This document shows positions 35,744 to 48,439 of a stretch of DNA of 64,000 bases, in pieces (position 1 is the first letter of the stretch; the number at the start of each line of letters is the position of its first letter). The notes below the pieces were generated by a model. That model was not told where the DNA came from and did not search any database. It saw nothing but the letters and a program-made list of their open reading frames with translations. A program made the position numbers and the translations under genes. Source of the DNA: Euphorbia lathyris (Eukaryota > Streptophyta > Magnoliopsida > Malpighiales > Euphorbiaceae); the NCBI RefSeq assembly GCF_963576675.1, contig NC_088918.1, positions 47,401,501 to 47,465,500 on the forward strand, read 5' to 3'.

Positions 35744-37472
35744 AACCACATCCCTTATTTTTATATATAAATTGTCTGTAGATTTGCCTTTAACTTACAA
35801 AGCTTCACTATATTGATATCTTTTGAGGCAAAATTGTTTTTACTATTATTAAACTTGGGTTTTATAATGTGTCGACACACCTATTTCTGATCTTGTCCTC
35901 AAGACTAAGATCATAACAGTAGTGTTCACTTAGTAAGTTTAGGTTTATTAGAATTCATTCATAGGATGATTTTAATACACCACTAGATCAGAAACTTGAG
36001 AGAAAAATATATAAGGGTTACAGAAAATACGATTGGAATGAACAGAAATCGAGCTGTGCCGTGGCGGTTGCCACTGCCTTGAAAGCGATTTCGGCAGACC
36101 GAGGTGCAATCTGTAATTCCGGTCGCTCCCCAAGGTTAACACAGAAGCCTTCGAACCTGTGCACTCAAGGTCGAAGATAATAGAACAGCAAAAGGTTATT
36201 TTAAGTGCCCAGAAAGTTTGATTAAAGAGGAATATCGAAAAAACTGTGTGTTCAAGAAACTGGAAACTCATGTATTTATAGCCTTCTGAAATAAGAACGT
36301 TGGAACGTTCACTTACACGTTAGAAGGTGGAGTAAGACCAGGAGAAAAATAAGGTTCCGTTTTTGACTGATTAAAACGTTGAAGAAAAATTCAAACAAGT
36401 TAAAACGGATAGAAATAAAAATAAAATTCGGGCCCAGTCCCGTCGGGACGGGCGGGCGTCGCGCGAACGAACGAGCGAGCGCGCGCGTGTGGTATATTTG
36501 CTAAAACCTTCTTAACACAATTTAAAGGCTTCTAAAGCCCAATTCTATATATACCCACTCAAAGGGTTGTTTGTTTCTCATGTGGGATTGTAAATATGCT
36601 CTTGAGAGCAAAGAGGTTAATGACAAATATACCCACACTTTTAAAGCTATTTCTTATTCAACACTAAAGCCATTTTATCTAACAAAACTGACTTTGAATA
36701 GGCTAGTCATGAATGGAATGATTTATTCCATTGAATTAACCACTGTAAATTGGTATCAGTCTGCTGCTAAGATAGCTTGTGGCACGTAGTTTTCTGAAAG
36801 TTCTAGCTCTAATTCTTTTAGCAATGAACTCTCCACTGCAATTGAAGCAACAACCATCTTGAGAAGAGAAACATGAAACACCATTTGAACACAGCCATAT
36901 CAGACTAGTAGAGGTCAGTTGCCAAGTGAGGATAGGTTCGATAATAGCCCAAATGTGTGCTAGAAGCAAACTTATGGAACACATCCAATAGTAAAGGAAC
37001 CAATTGAGAAGACTATGGAATTACTAAGTGATGTTTGTAATGTAAAACACCTGACACAAGGAATAACTGAGATGAATGGAAGAATTACTCTGTTAAATCA
37101 CATGGCAATCTTCTGTAACTGAGGATCTGCATGCTGATATCAAGGAAAAATCTAACAATTAGAGAAAAGAAGAGAGGAACAAGAAGATAGATAACTATTT
37201 GTATCATCCTTATATTATATTAAAATTAAAGAATAAAATAGTTTTATTAAAAACCTTAAGTTCAGATAACTATTTGTATCATCACTCATAACGATTAACT
37301 AGGATTACAAAGTATTATAACCAAGAAAATGTCAGATTATGGAACTGACAGAAAGAATTTGAGAAAAGAAAGAGTAAGAAAAAGAAGAGAAGAATTCAGA
37401 AGAGGGAGATATGAAGGAGTTTTTGGATTGGATGCCTTGCCATTACAGATATGTAATCTATATACAGCTAAT
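35744..37472. other. 3' flank of the host gene and unassigned repeats
   Basis: The 3' UTR of the host gene probably lies within the first 150 bp; no clear AATAAA is seen. The rest holds a probable minus-oriented LTR (listed separately), a GC-rich patch at 36425-36490, and sequence with TGGTATCAG at 36753 that could be a stray copia primer site. 37190-37300 contains the word AACTATTTGTATCATC twice. No gene is supported. Confidence 0.4.
35960..36623 (-). repeat. probable LTR, minus orientation
   Basis: On the minus strand a candidate TATA box TATAAATAC lies at 36272-36280. Upstream of it are a GC-rich block and, near 36545-36570, TGAGTGGGTATATATAG, a wording often seen in U3 regions of plant LTRs. 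Ends are uncertain and no partner LTR was found. Confidence 0.35.
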
Positions 37473-38931
37473 TGTTAGGGAATTTCTGCAAGTGCACGAT
37501 TTCTTTGTAGTAATAAAAAATATCGATCTCACAAGAAACAATGTTATTACTTACTATCGCTTTTATATGTTTCTTTTGTTTACAATACATCTGAATTCAA
37601 TGGATTAAATCATCTGATTCTGATAATCTAAACTAAACTACAGTAAACTAAGAACAACTTTGATAAATAAATGAATTTTTATGGAAATGAAATGGAATGG
37701 ATGTGCTTAAAGTACGTTTTCATAAATATTTTTCTGACATTACAAGCTAAGTTAATTATTGTTTCCAACTTACTCTTTCGACATAAATCAGAGTCCTTTA
37801 TATTTCATATGAAGCATTAATTCATAGTTTTCACTTAGAGAATTAATTTTACTGTCATATGAAATTACAAGTATATAAGTTAACATACGACAATCATTCA
37901 ATAAACCCGATCTCTCTTGCGAATACCGAATGATCAATTTCTTATAATCTTAGTTAGGATCAATCTCTCAGTCTGTTTCCTAACTTAAGAATATCAATAT
38001 ATGAAAAGATTGAAAACATTCATATAAGGAAACTCTTTAATGGAGTTTACGGTAGTAAATGAAAAACACTTGAATATTGATTTGATTGAAAAATTGTAAT
38101 TCATAAACATCAACATAACATTAAACATAAATGTAGAGATTCGAGAAAGAAAGAATGAAGTTAAAAGGAAGGATGATCTCTCTATCCTTTACATGGAGCC
38201 TTCTTTTTCTTCCCTGATCTCTGTTTCCAAAATTCAATTGTAACTGATGAATTGTTCTCTAATTCTTATGTAATAATTCTCAGATGTAATTCTCTGTATA
38301 TCTCTTTCTGAATTTGGCTTCTTTTTAAATAAAGAAATGAAAGGCACCACTCCAATGGGACATGACTTTTCAAGACACCTTTCTATAAGGAAATGTCTTT
38401 TGGGATGATAAGATACAATTTTTGGGAGAAGATAAATCTTCTAGAATATTTTTGGAATGTTATGATATTTAAATCTAGGAAGGAAAATGTTTTCTGCAGC
38501 ATCTGCGAAAAATCTGGAAATTACGCTCGCGCAATATGGAATTTCAGATTTGCTCATAAGCTTGACTCCTTTGCATTTTTAGGGGCAATTTTATCCTAAA
38601 TCATCTTAAGTATCTGAAAGGTAAAATAAAACACGTAATGAAGATATAATAATTGAATTTATTAATGAACATTTGGATTTATTTAATAAAACACGATATT
38701 AAGGTACTTAACATATGAAGTTTTTAGGTTCACATCAGCCACAATTACAAGATTAGCTGCAGTGACAGTTGGTCTAACAACTTACAACACGCAAAAATAA
38801 CTAAACTTTAAGCAAAAAGAAACAATAACTGACTATTGACAGAAATAGAAAATTATCTGAATTAACTATCAAAAGCAATAATTAAATATCCCAACCAGTC
38901 CTTGGACTTCTGTTTCCTTGCATACGTGACA
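37473..38931 (-). repeat. probable 3' LTR of the chromovirus
   Basis: On the minus strand the chromovirus pol is followed by AAAGGGGGAGGTAT, a good polypurine tract, then TGTCACGTATG, a plausible LTR start at 38931. A TG..CA pair is completed by TGTTAGGG at 37473. No second copy is in the window, so the 1459-bp length is a guess from motifs. Confidence 0.4.
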
Positions 38932-38990
38932 ATACCTCCCCCTTTAGCACATTCTTGTCCCCAAGAATGGATAAATTTTGGAAACTGATT

Positions 38991-40700
38991 CTAAAGCATA
39001 GAATAATCTTCCCATATAGCATGTAGGGCAGACATTCTATTCCAATGTATGAGTAATTGAGGAACAACTACGTCGTTAATGATTGCATTCCTGATATTGA
39101 CGACTTTGAGAGGGGTAATGGCAACATGACCATCTTGAATATGAGGTAGGGTAGTGAGAGGAGGAGTAGAAGTTGTAGTCTTCTTTCTGAGAAGAGAGAC
39201 ATGGAACACATGGTGTATGCGGCTATCAGGTGGTAACTGAAGCTTATAAGCGACTTTCCCCACACGAGACATAATTTGAAAGGGCCCAAAGAACATGGTA
39301 GACAGTTTTTGGTTATGACGATGGGCTACAAAGGCTTGTCTGTAGGGATAGAACTTCAAATATACCCAATGTAACACCCTGGCCAATACCATGTAGATAT
39401 TGTCAGCTCTGACCCAAATCCAACACCTTGGGCTTCACGGCTTTAAAACGCGTCTGCATGTATTGGATTCATACTTTAATAATAAGCCTCAATCACTCTT
39501 TCTCCATTTCTGATGTGGGATTCAGTTCATTCCTGCCCCCATCACCATCTCTTAGGGCCGCTTCTTGCTCAGGCCTTCTACCCCGGCTCCACCCACTCCG
39601 GACCGGGTCGTTACAAGCCCAATAGCTTCCGCCTGGTTTGTCCCTGAACCACACATCGTACATGGAGAGTCGGCTCTGATACCAATTGTAACACCCTGCC
39701 CAATACCATATAGATATTGTCCGCTCTGACCCAAATCCAACACCTTGGGCCTCACGACTTTAAAACGCGTCTGCATGTATTGGATTCACACTTTACTAAT
39801 AAGCCCCAATCACTCTCTCTCCATTTCCGATGTGGGATTCAGTTCATTCCTGCCCCCATCTCAATCTCTTAGGGTCGCTCCTTGCTCAGGCCTTCTACCT
39901 TGATGCCACCCATTTCGGACCGGATCGTTACACCCAATCCCCTTGGTGAAACTCTCTATCTAAGCGTTTCCTATCCGCAAACTGTTTCATCATGTTCTGG
40001 GCAGAAGTAAGACATTCCTTCAAGCCTCGATTCATGCATTGCCTTTCTTGTAAAACATCTTCGACTACAACAACATCAGAAGTAATCGAATGGACGACCG
40101 ATAGAGTTGTGCTAGGCCATACAAAACTTGGAAAGGTCTCATCTTCAAGGAGCTATAATAACTCGAATTGTACCAATACTCTGCTAATCCCAGCCAAGAA
40201 GCCCACCTTTTAGGAACTAGAAAACACATGGAGCATAGATAGTTCTCTAAACATTGATTCAATCTTTCGGTTTGGCCATCCGTTTGAGGATGTTATGCGC
40301 TACTAAACAACAATTGAATTCCCATGAGTTTCATCCATTCTTTCTAAAATATTCCGGTGAAGACCCTATCACGATCGGACACCATTGTACTTGGCATTCC
40401 TTGGAGCTTGAAGATGTTATCCAGGAACAGCTTGGCGACAGAGGCAACATTAAATGGGTGAGTTAAGGCCAAGAAGTGGCCCTACTTCGTGAAACGGTCC
40501 ACTACGACCAAGATTGTGTCGAAGCCGTTAGATTTTGGTAATCGCCCCACAAAATCGAGGGCAATGTCCCTCCAAGCTGCCTCTAGAGTCGGTAGAGGTT
40601 GCAGGAGGCCCGAATAAGGAAAAAGATCTGCCTTGCAGCGTTGACAAGTGTCATAGCTTGCTATCCAATCCTTATCAATTGAAGATATTATAGGCTAGTA
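38991..40700 (-). pseudogene. chromovirus integrase with C-terminal chromodomain, broken
   Basis: Read on the minus strand from 40690: zinc-site end (SYDTCQRCKADL), core (ALDFVGRLPKSNGFDTILVV, MVSDRDRVFTG, HPQTDGQTERLNQCLENYL), then WAEYWYNSSYYSS. The GPY/F-like part is GPFQIMSRVGKVAYKLQLPP, followed by the chromodomain-like end LLIHWNRMSALHAIWEDYSML. In chromoviruses the chromodomain guides insertion to heterochromatin. Stops at about 40345 and 40303 and a frameshift near 40280, besides the TRIM, break the frame. Confidence 0.85.
39370..39932 (-). mobile_element. TRIM, 563 bp, complete with target duplication
   Basis: Two 246-bp terminal repeats (39370-39615 and 39687-39932), each TGTAACACCC to CGTTACA, flank only 71 bp. 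An exact CCCAA duplication lies at 39365-39369 and 39933-39937. On the minus strand the primer-binding site TGGTATCAGAGCC (39672-39684) lies next to the right repeat, so the element reads minus. It has no coding capacity and would need enzymes from another element. The repeats differ at roughly 8-10% of sites by eye, so it is old. Confidence 0.95.
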
Positions 40701-40711
40701 AAAACTATGTC

Positions 40712-40955
40712 CCCCGATAAGGGTCGAAACCCCATATCTTTAGGTACGATTTTTAAGGTAGTTTTGATTAGTTTTTGGTTATAAGCGAGCGTTTCTCGCA
40801 CTTTTATGCATTTGTACTTGTTATTTAGTTTTTGCACACGTTTAATTTACTTTGTGGGTTCTAGCCATTTCTGAGTGTTTTTAGACAAAATATTGCCAAA
40901 ATAGCACACACTTGAATTTACACCTTATTTATTTCGGCTAATTGATCCACCAAAG
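40712..40955 (+). repeat. LTR fragment related to the solo LTR at 19407
   Basis: Matches the first 250 bp of 19407-21074 (CGATAAGGGTC, ATCTTTAGGTACG, ATAAGCGAGCGTTTCTCGCA, CTAATTGATCCACCAAA). It is then cut by the Sirevirus LTR at 40956. The remainder should lie beyond the other end of that insertion and is not in the window. Confidence 0.8.
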
Positions 40956-42397
40956 TGTTGGTCCCGTGTAATGTAGTAGGATTAGTTCCAAAGGGGGGGG
41001 GGGTTAGGAACTAATGTAACTCTTTCGCTTAATAATACTGACTTAATTAAATGTTTGACAATTTAACTCAGCTTTAGGTCAGCAAGGCTGAGTGAGGTGT
41101 GAGACAGCTTTAATCAGATACTGACTAGAGTTGTTTCAATTGTGAGTTGGGAAGTAACACTTTAAGTTAGCTTCTAACTCAGCACTCTGATTACTCAGCG
41201 TCGGCTTATACAAATTATTTACTGAATAATTTAAGCAAGCAACACATACATATATATCAAGAGAAAGGGTTAGAGATTACTCAGCAGACTTATCCTGGTT
41301 CGGCCTCATCGCCTACCTAGTCCCCGGAATCCTTCCGAGCTTTTTCAATCCTCTACTGAGCTCTTTAAAGGTAGAGCACAAACCTTTTACAATAGCAACT
41401 GAGTATGCAAGAGTACCGTCCTCTATTCGTCTACTCAATCCTATCTACCACTGAATACTATAACCGAATATTCAGATTTTCTCTACCACTGAGTACTATA
41501 ACCGAGTACTCAGCTTCACTCTTCTAACCTTTACAATTGATACAAAAGTTTGTTCTCACTCAAAAGAAGAACACTTTAGATGAATAAAATTCACTCTAGA
41601 CTTTTACATAATGATTGGAGTTTGATGTAAGAGCTTGCTTTTTGTTTCTTTTCAGACAGCTTCTATTTTGGATTTTCACTCAGTGAAGATTTTCTTTTCT
41701 GTCTCTATCTTGTTGTATGTGTGTATGATCCAAGTGATGAAATTGTCTATTTAAAGTGAGTTCTGAAGCTTCAATGATTTGAAAATCCGACATAGCCATT
41801 GTGGGAAGAACGGTCTTCTTCGTCATCACGTGGTCAGCTTCCAGAACCGCATGCCAATCCTGACTTCTGATTTGCGCAGGAGCCAGGCTTGCCAGATTCG
41901 TCTTCTTGCGTCAAGTTCATCTTCTAGAGCCAGATTTGTCTTCTTGCCAAACGTCAGATGGTCTATGCGTCTCGAAAAGGTCCTTGAAATAGATTTTCGA
42001 GGCTTCTGATTTGTTTCAGAGATGTGTCAGACCTTGTCTTCCAAGTTGACGGATTATTGACGCTGACTTGATTATTACTCATCTTGACTTAGCGGCGACT
42101 TTGATATTTACTCAGCTTGACTTAGCAGCTTCGCCTTCAAGCTTTTCTGAAGAAGACATTTCTTTAGTAAAGCTGAGTTGTATTCTACTCAGCTCTGCTA
42201 TGTGACTTGCTCATGCTGACTTTGTTCTGTCTTTCTTTTATAGTCTTTCAGTTCCTGTTCTCGTTAGTTTAACTTAATCAACATTGAACAAACACATTAG
42301 TACGATTAAATCAAAGCAATTAAATTTAATTGTTTAATCATGGGATTAACTTAAATAATTTTGTCAAATCAAAATCATGTGGAAAGGTGTTTCAACA
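40956..42397 (-). repeat. 3' LTR of the Sirevirus
   Basis: 1442 bp, starting on the minus strand as TGTTGAAACACC and ending GGGACCAACA. It contains many ACTCAGC/GCTGAGT words and near-palindromes such as the pair around GAGTACTCAG (41480-41515). Its first 930 bp have an inverted relative at 55528-56520. Confidence 0.9.
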
Positions 42398-42415
42398 AAC
42401 TCCCCCATTTTGATA
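42398..42415 (-). promoter_or_regulatory. Sirevirus polypurine tract
   Basis: Minus strand AAAATGGGGGAGTT next to the LTR start. It would prime plus-strand DNA synthesis. Its wording is the conserved Sirevirus form. Confidence 0.88.
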
Positions 42416-43021
42416 TTGGCAAAAGTATTTAATCAATGAACTCAGTGTTGAGCATCCCTCATGATTTTTGACCTTTTTTATTCTTCTGAAATTACTCCCC
42501 CGTAAGGGTTGCATTTGTTGACTTAGTTCAACTCTAAACCTTCTAAGATCTAATTGAGTGAATCTAAGACTTGAGTCCACTGACTTAGTTCAATTCTAAA
42601 CCTTCTAAGCTTTAATCGAAAAGAGCCTAAGGTCAGCTTTCGAAGAAGGTCAATACTTGGAACATTTAGTCATTTACTCAGTTTTGATACTTAGTTAAGT
42701 TCAGGTATCAGAGTTGAGGTATACTGAGTATATTTAGCTTGTTTAATTTTTATGTTCACAAGTTTTAAATTGTTGTTCAATGAGTAGTTGCATGAGACAG
42801 ATCAGCATATAAACACAGCAAGTAGATGCTTATATAGATAGATAGATAGTCAGCTCAAGATAGAACATGCCAGATACAAAATTACAAGTCTCAAGCTAAG
42901 TCTAGTTCTATTTCTACTTCTTGATATTGGCTTGCACTTGGTTAGATTTGGCTTTGGGTTTGGTTGTTCTCTGGTGCTGACTTTGATTGCCTGGGACAGC
43001 AGAAGTTGAGCCAGGAGGCTT

Positions 43022-46000
43022 CTACTGAGTTCCGGCAGCTTGCTTAGCTTGATCTTTCTCCCCCGTTTTGCCAGCATCATTAGATGGAAGGGGAGGAGCA
43101 AAGAATGTCCCCTGTTGAACAGCACGAGTTAAGATGGTGGAATAATGTTGCATGTGGCTCGTACTGTCCTTAAGACCCTTAAAGACCTGCATGCCATCAG
43201 CCATACTTGAGGAGGGGATTTTGATGTGTGCGCTGAGCATACTGAGTAAAAACTCAAGGGACTTCCATATCCAAGTGATGGAATCCGTCATCCGTGCATA
43301 GGATTGATAGTACATCCTAAGCATTAAGGAATCATACGAATGACGCTGAGCATTGATATGTCGAACATGCGCAAGTGTTGAGCGGGCACAGTGCAGTATA
43401 TCATTGGTCTTCACCTGGTCAGTGTCCATTTCCTCTTTGCTTAGGTTGAGTAGGCGAATTGCTTCACCAATCTGTTCAATTGAGCATTGAGAGGTGGAGG
43501 AGATAAGTTCACGAGCTCCATCTAGCTCAGAGGTCAGCTTGGTGAACTATTGAGTGGCCTCAACAGAGGTTGCTGATGTTGAGTTCGCAGCTGATAAGGC
43601 ATTAAGTTTTCCTTCGATGGAGTCCATGTGGTTTACCATCATCAGCTGAAGTTCAGCCAGCTTGACCATGAATTCTTGCTTGGGCTGCTGAGAGACCAAG
43701 GAGGTCATAACACTCATCAGCTCCTTAAGACCCTTAAGTTCGGTCAGAAGTTGCATGACGGATGAAAATTGAGTAGACTCAGCAGGAGCGGACCCAGCAG
43801 CATCGGCATGAGACTGATCTATTGCCTGGAGAAGCATATGTGCTGAGTTGATGATTCGTCGGCCTGACTTAGAGGCATTTAGGAAGTTGTACGAATCATC
43901 TTCAGACAGGTTTTGTGTAGTCTCAGGGGCCACTTTCTGGTTAGCGGCAGGTGGTGGAGTGTTTTGGTGCTGCCCAGAAGTAGAAGTGTCAGCTTGATCA
44001 GTTGCTGCACTTGTGTTATTTAAGTCAGCAACGGGAGCTGACTGATTTATTATCTGCTCAGTAGATGATGGAAGTGGTTGCTCGAAAGTCTTATTAACCT
44101 GCTCAGGGTCAGTCTGGAGTTGAGTTGAACTTTGAGGTGGAGGCAACTCATCACTGTCTTTAGCAGGTGGAGTTTCCTTTGCTAGCTCTTTGTGTTGAGC
44201 AGCAGGAACTTCGAGCACTTGCTCAGTGGAAGGATGAGCAGAGGTGTCGGCAGAAATTTGACCCTTAGTGGCTTGTTCCTCAGCTGGAGAAATAGAGGCT
44301 TGTTTTTCCTTTACTTGGTCCGGAGTGGGCTCAGTGATGTCAGTGAAGAACTGGAATTGGAGCCCAGTTAAGTCTGTGATTGGGTCCCTCAATGGTGATT
44401 CATCCAACAGATCTATAACGCTGGGCTTTTGAGCTTTGCGTTTGAAACGCTTGTCTGCACTGCCCTTTTGAGTTTTGGTTGGAGGAGAAGGGTCAGCAGT
44501 AAGAGAGTCTGGTGACTCAGAAGAGAAGTTGAGTCCTAAGTCAGCGTAAAGGTTCTCTTCAACCTTGTCCTTCACTGGAGATTCAGCTCCTTGCTCATCA
44601 GTCTGCTCAGCAGCAGCTGTTTTACTTGGCTCAGCAGAATGTACCTTGTCAGCTCGAGCCAGTTCTTCAGTACAACCTTGATCTTCCTCTTGATCACAAG
44701 GTGTCTTTTCCAGGTCGATCTCTTGAGCTCGCAGGAAGTGAGAATCCTGGGTGACGACGAAGTCAATGGGAGTAGCTTTTAAAGGTGTCATCACAGAGGT
44801 CTTCTTCCTCTTTAGGGGTTGCTCAAGAGTCTCCTCACTCTCTTCTTCAGGGTTAGCTCTTTCCTTCCTTTTCTCAGCTGACTTTGCCTTCTTCTGCACT
44901 GGCTCAGCATGTGCAGTTTTCTTTCCACCAACCACCACCCTGATTTTCTTAGCAGTTTTGTTAATATCTTTGGCTAGTTGGGTTGAGGATTGGTCAGCTT
45001 TCCTTTTTCTTTCCTGCCGAGTTCGCTCAGCAGGTGCTGCTTCAACTATAACTTTCTTCCCTTTTTGAGACAACTCAGCAGGTGTCTCTTCAACCATTTC
45101 TTCCTCAACAGGTTCTTCTTCAACTACAACCCCTTTTCCTTTCTTAGGTTTGATAGGTTGACTGTGAGCTAAGCCGAGTAGGATGCCCGTAGTGATTTCA
45201 ATCCCTATCCTATTGATTTCCCCCTTTAAGCTGACTTCGTGATCCTATAGAATTTTGGTGATGAGAGAACCCATCCTAAGGATCCTAGTGCTGCGTTGGA
45301 AGGCCCCAATGAGAAATACAGGCATGTTGAGCGGTTTGTAGTTCAACATGTGCCAGATGAAGCACTGTTCGAAGTTTGAGGCTGAGGAGGAGGCGTTGAC
45401 CTTAGGAAATAGATAGTTGGTCAGGATGTAGTGTGCTTGTCTCTGAGGCTGACCCATGTTGGTACTGTAGATTTCACCGCTGTGGTTTTTAGGTTTACAG
45501 AACTCAGCTACGTACTTAGCCCGCTTATAGTCGTTTGTGCACCGGAGTTCTGCTCCTTCTTCCTTTAGATCAAGTAGTATAGCGAGATAGGAAGGGGTGA
45601 TGGTAATTTCCTTGTTCTTGACCTTAGTAACCATATGGTCGTCATTATCGTCGGCTACTCTCAGATTCGCGTAGAATTCCTTTACCAGTTGTGGGTAGGT
45701 AGTTCCAGGAAGAGAGAAAAGTGTAGTCCATCCATTCTTTGAGATCCAGTTGCAGAACGGTTTCTCAGCTTCGACGAAACTCTTAGAGAACCATCGGGAG
45801 TGGTAGACTTTTAGGTTTTTAATGCTGCTGAAGACTGGGAAGAATTGTCTTTCCTTCAGTTTCTTGTTCTTTTTCTCCTTCTTTTTCTTTGAAGGAGTTG
45901 ATTGGTCAGCTTGAGGGTTTTCACGAGGGATGCTGACCTTGGGAGTAGATTGGTCAAGTTGACCATGAGTTTGTCCTTCAGACTCTGAGGAAGTCTCCTG

Positions 46001-46090
46001 ATATTCCTGCTCAGCAGGAGAGGCAGGATTAATGTCTGAGCAGTTGTCATCGTAGTTCTCACCGGAGTTGTTCTGGGAATCGCTTGACAT
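43022..46090 (-). pseudogene. Sirevirus extra ORF in env position (about 1022 codons, two amber stops)
   Basis: The frames 46090-45245, 45097-43547 and 43429-43022 are one reading frame, broken only by TAG at 45245-45247 and 43547-43549. Residues 1-90 are acidic and serine-rich with a lysine-rich patch. Residues 90-280 form a globular part (FFPVFSSIKNLKVYHSRWF, TTYPQLVKEFYANLRV) resembling the plant 'putative plant transposon protein' domain. Residues 330-800 are a long low-complexity tail with basic patches (KRKKTS) and many Gln, Thr, Pro and Glu. The C-terminal 200 look helical. No signal peptide or membrane segment is seen, so a true envelope role is doubtful. Domain assignment is by pattern memory only. 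Confidence 0.75.
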
Positions 46091-46611
46091 AGTTTTCTTG
46101 AGGATTTGAGAGATGCAGAAGATTTTGTGATTTGAGAGAAAGAGAGATCGAGTGCGAAATGTTTCAAGCGTAAAGAGGAGTTAGTGGGAAATCATCCACT
46201 ATTTATAGCCGGTGCTTGTCGATCTGATAGGTCGGAATGGCGGTTCGTTCTTGAATAGATCAATGACAGTTATCTCTGGCATTAATGACACATTCGGCGC
46301 ATGGTTTTCTAATCATTACGCTTACATCATCCTAGGTGGCTACTTAAATACGCGTGCAAGCATTAATTACGCAAGTCGTTCTACTCAGCATCTAAGATAC
46401 CAAACGTTTAGAGTTCTGAGTGTGTAGGTTATTGTAGAAGGGATTCATATTATGTGAAGTAACTCAGCATTTAGTAATCACTCAATATATATAGCAACTC
46501 AGCATATAGTGATTTTATAGCGTTCATTTTTAATCAGCATATGATAGTTACTCAACATGTAATGATCACTCGGCATATTATAATCACTCAATGTTCATTT
46601 AGCTCAGATAT
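46091..46611 (-). other. spacer between pol and extra ORF with ACTCAGCAT repeats
   Basis: Between 46440 and 46610 the words ACTCAGCATAT, GTGATTA and TCACTCAATAT recur in imperfect tandem. Non-coding. Similar ACTCAGC words fill the LTR. It could hold a splice acceptor or promoter for the extra ORF, but none is certain. Confidence 0.6.
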
Positions 46612-47771
46612 TTATTGAAGAGGATTAGACATACTGATAGCTTCCCTTAGTATGCTGAACTGCTCACGAGCCAACGGCGTTGTGAAGATATCTGCAAGCT
46701 GTTCATCTGTTGGAACATAGGTCAGCTTGATCTCACCCTTGAGTACATGATCTCTGATGAAGTGATGCCTTATGCTGACATGCTTCATCCTGTTGTGTTG
46801 GATTGGATTTTTAGATAAGTCAATGGCACTTTTGTTGTCACATTTGACTTCAATTGTTTTGGTTTGGACTCCATAATCATCCAGATGTTGCTTGATCCAT
46901 AGGACTTGTGCAACACAGCTTCCAGCAGCAATGTACTCATCTTCAGTTGTTGACAGAGCAACTGACGACTGCTTACTGAACCAAGACACTAGACAGCTTC
47001 CAAGGAAATGACATCCTCCTAAAGTGCTTTTCCGCTCAAGCTTGTCTCGTCCATAGTCAGCGTCAGTGTATCCAATGAGTGTGAAATCGTTTGTGTTTGG
47101 ATACCATAAACCTGCATTCACTGAGCTTTGCAAATATCTAAGGATTCTTTTTACAGCTATGTAATGAGATTCCTTAGGGTCAGCTTGATATCTTGCATAG
47201 TAACATACTGAGTACTGAATGTCTGGCCTACTTATAGTTAGATAGAGTAGAGAGCCAATCATACCTCGATATAATTTGTTGTCTACTGACTTACCTTTTT
47301 CATCAGCACAAAGCACAGTGTCAGTACCCATGGGGGTAGATATTGGCTTACAACCTTCCATATCAAATTTCTTCAATATCTCCTTGGCATACTTGGTCTG
47401 GCTAATGAAGATGTCATTCTTGCATTGTTTGATTTGAAATCCAAGGAAGAAGTTGAGTTCTCCCATCATTGACATCTCAAACTCCGTTTGCATCTGTTTG
47501 CTAAATTCCTTGCACATAGACTCATTAGTAGCACCAAAAATGATATCATCTACATATATTTGTGCTAACAGGGTATCTTTACCCCTTTTCTTAACGAATA
47601 AGGTTGTGTCAGCTTTTCCTCTGACATAGTTTCTAGTCAGCAGAAAGCTGGTCAGCCTTTCGTACCAAGCACGTGGTGCTTGCTTCAGGCCGTACAGAGC
47701 CTTTTTGAGTTTATAAACATGGTTTGGGAATTTCGGATCCTCAAACCCTGGAGGCTGACTAACATAAACCT
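46612..47771 (-). pseudogene. Sirevirus RT C-terminal part and RNase H
   Basis: The frame is open from the CACTA border through 46612: VYVSQPPGFEDP, KALYGLKQAPRAWYERL, the intact catalytic AQIYVDDIIFGATN, GELNFFLGFQIKQ, then RNase H with acidic residues in YTDADYG, TTEDEYIAAGS and KCDNKSAI, and a normal end (YVPTDEQLADIFT). The TTEDEYIA replaces the more common TEAEYIA. This half is intact; the other half of RT lies at 53002-53300, beyond the CACTA insertion. Confidence 0.92.
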
Positions 47772-48439
47772 CACTACACCATAGAATGCCAATTGCAATG
47801 ATGCTGATTCGTTACATTTGACACTCAAAACTGTTGCATTATGGCCAAAAATGGGCTAAGGCAGCGATTTTGGTCAATATATTTTCGTTGGTTAATTCAC
47901 AGTTGCCTTTTCACTCAAAGGCAACGAAAATATTCACAAATGCAACAATAAAGATATCGTTGCTTTTGTTTTCAGCAAGTAACAGTCGAAAGATACAATA
48001 TTAAGCAACGAAAAATGAACCCAAAAGCAATGATTTTGCCTTAAGTAAGATAAGACAACACTATTTCAAACTAAAAGCAACATTTTGATCCCAAAGGCAA
48101 CATTATTTCAATTAGATAAGCAACGGTATTTTATAATTAAGGCAACAACTTTTTAACCCTTTGCAACACCTTTTGTTATAATAATGCAACAATATTTGGA
48201 AAGGCAATGGTGTTTAGAGTAGAAAGCAATGATGTTTATAATGTAAAGACAACAATGTTTGTAACATAAAGGCAACAAAGATATTTATAATCCAAGAGGC
48301 AAGGCCTATTTAAATAAGCATCCACAAGCAACAAAATCCAAAAGCACCTTAATATCAACATCCGACAGTACATATGTAATAAGATCCCAATTCTAAAGTA
48401 TCATTATAAGCATAAATAAATCAATCGTCGCGTTCATTT

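Larger units (their letters stand above)
38932..40707 (-). mobile_element. Ty3-gypsy chromovirus fragment, split by a TRIM
   Basis: Minus-strand integrase and chromodomain region with the polypurine tract at its 3' side. It ends near 40707 against a piece of another LTR. RT and gag are absent. It is interrupted by the TRIM at 39370-39932, and removing this restores the reading RLDREFHQGDWVYLKFYPY. Confidence 0.85.

Noticed and set aside
36571..36789. 72-codon ORF after the probable LTR as gag
   Set aside because: No gag or zinc-knuckle motif; the translation shows no similarity to the copia gags elsewhere in the window.
43547..46090. Plant nuclear gene on the minus strand with introns
   Set aside because: The frame lies between Sirevirus RNase H and the polypurine tract in the same orientation, is continuous without introns, and ends near the LTR, so it belongs to the element.
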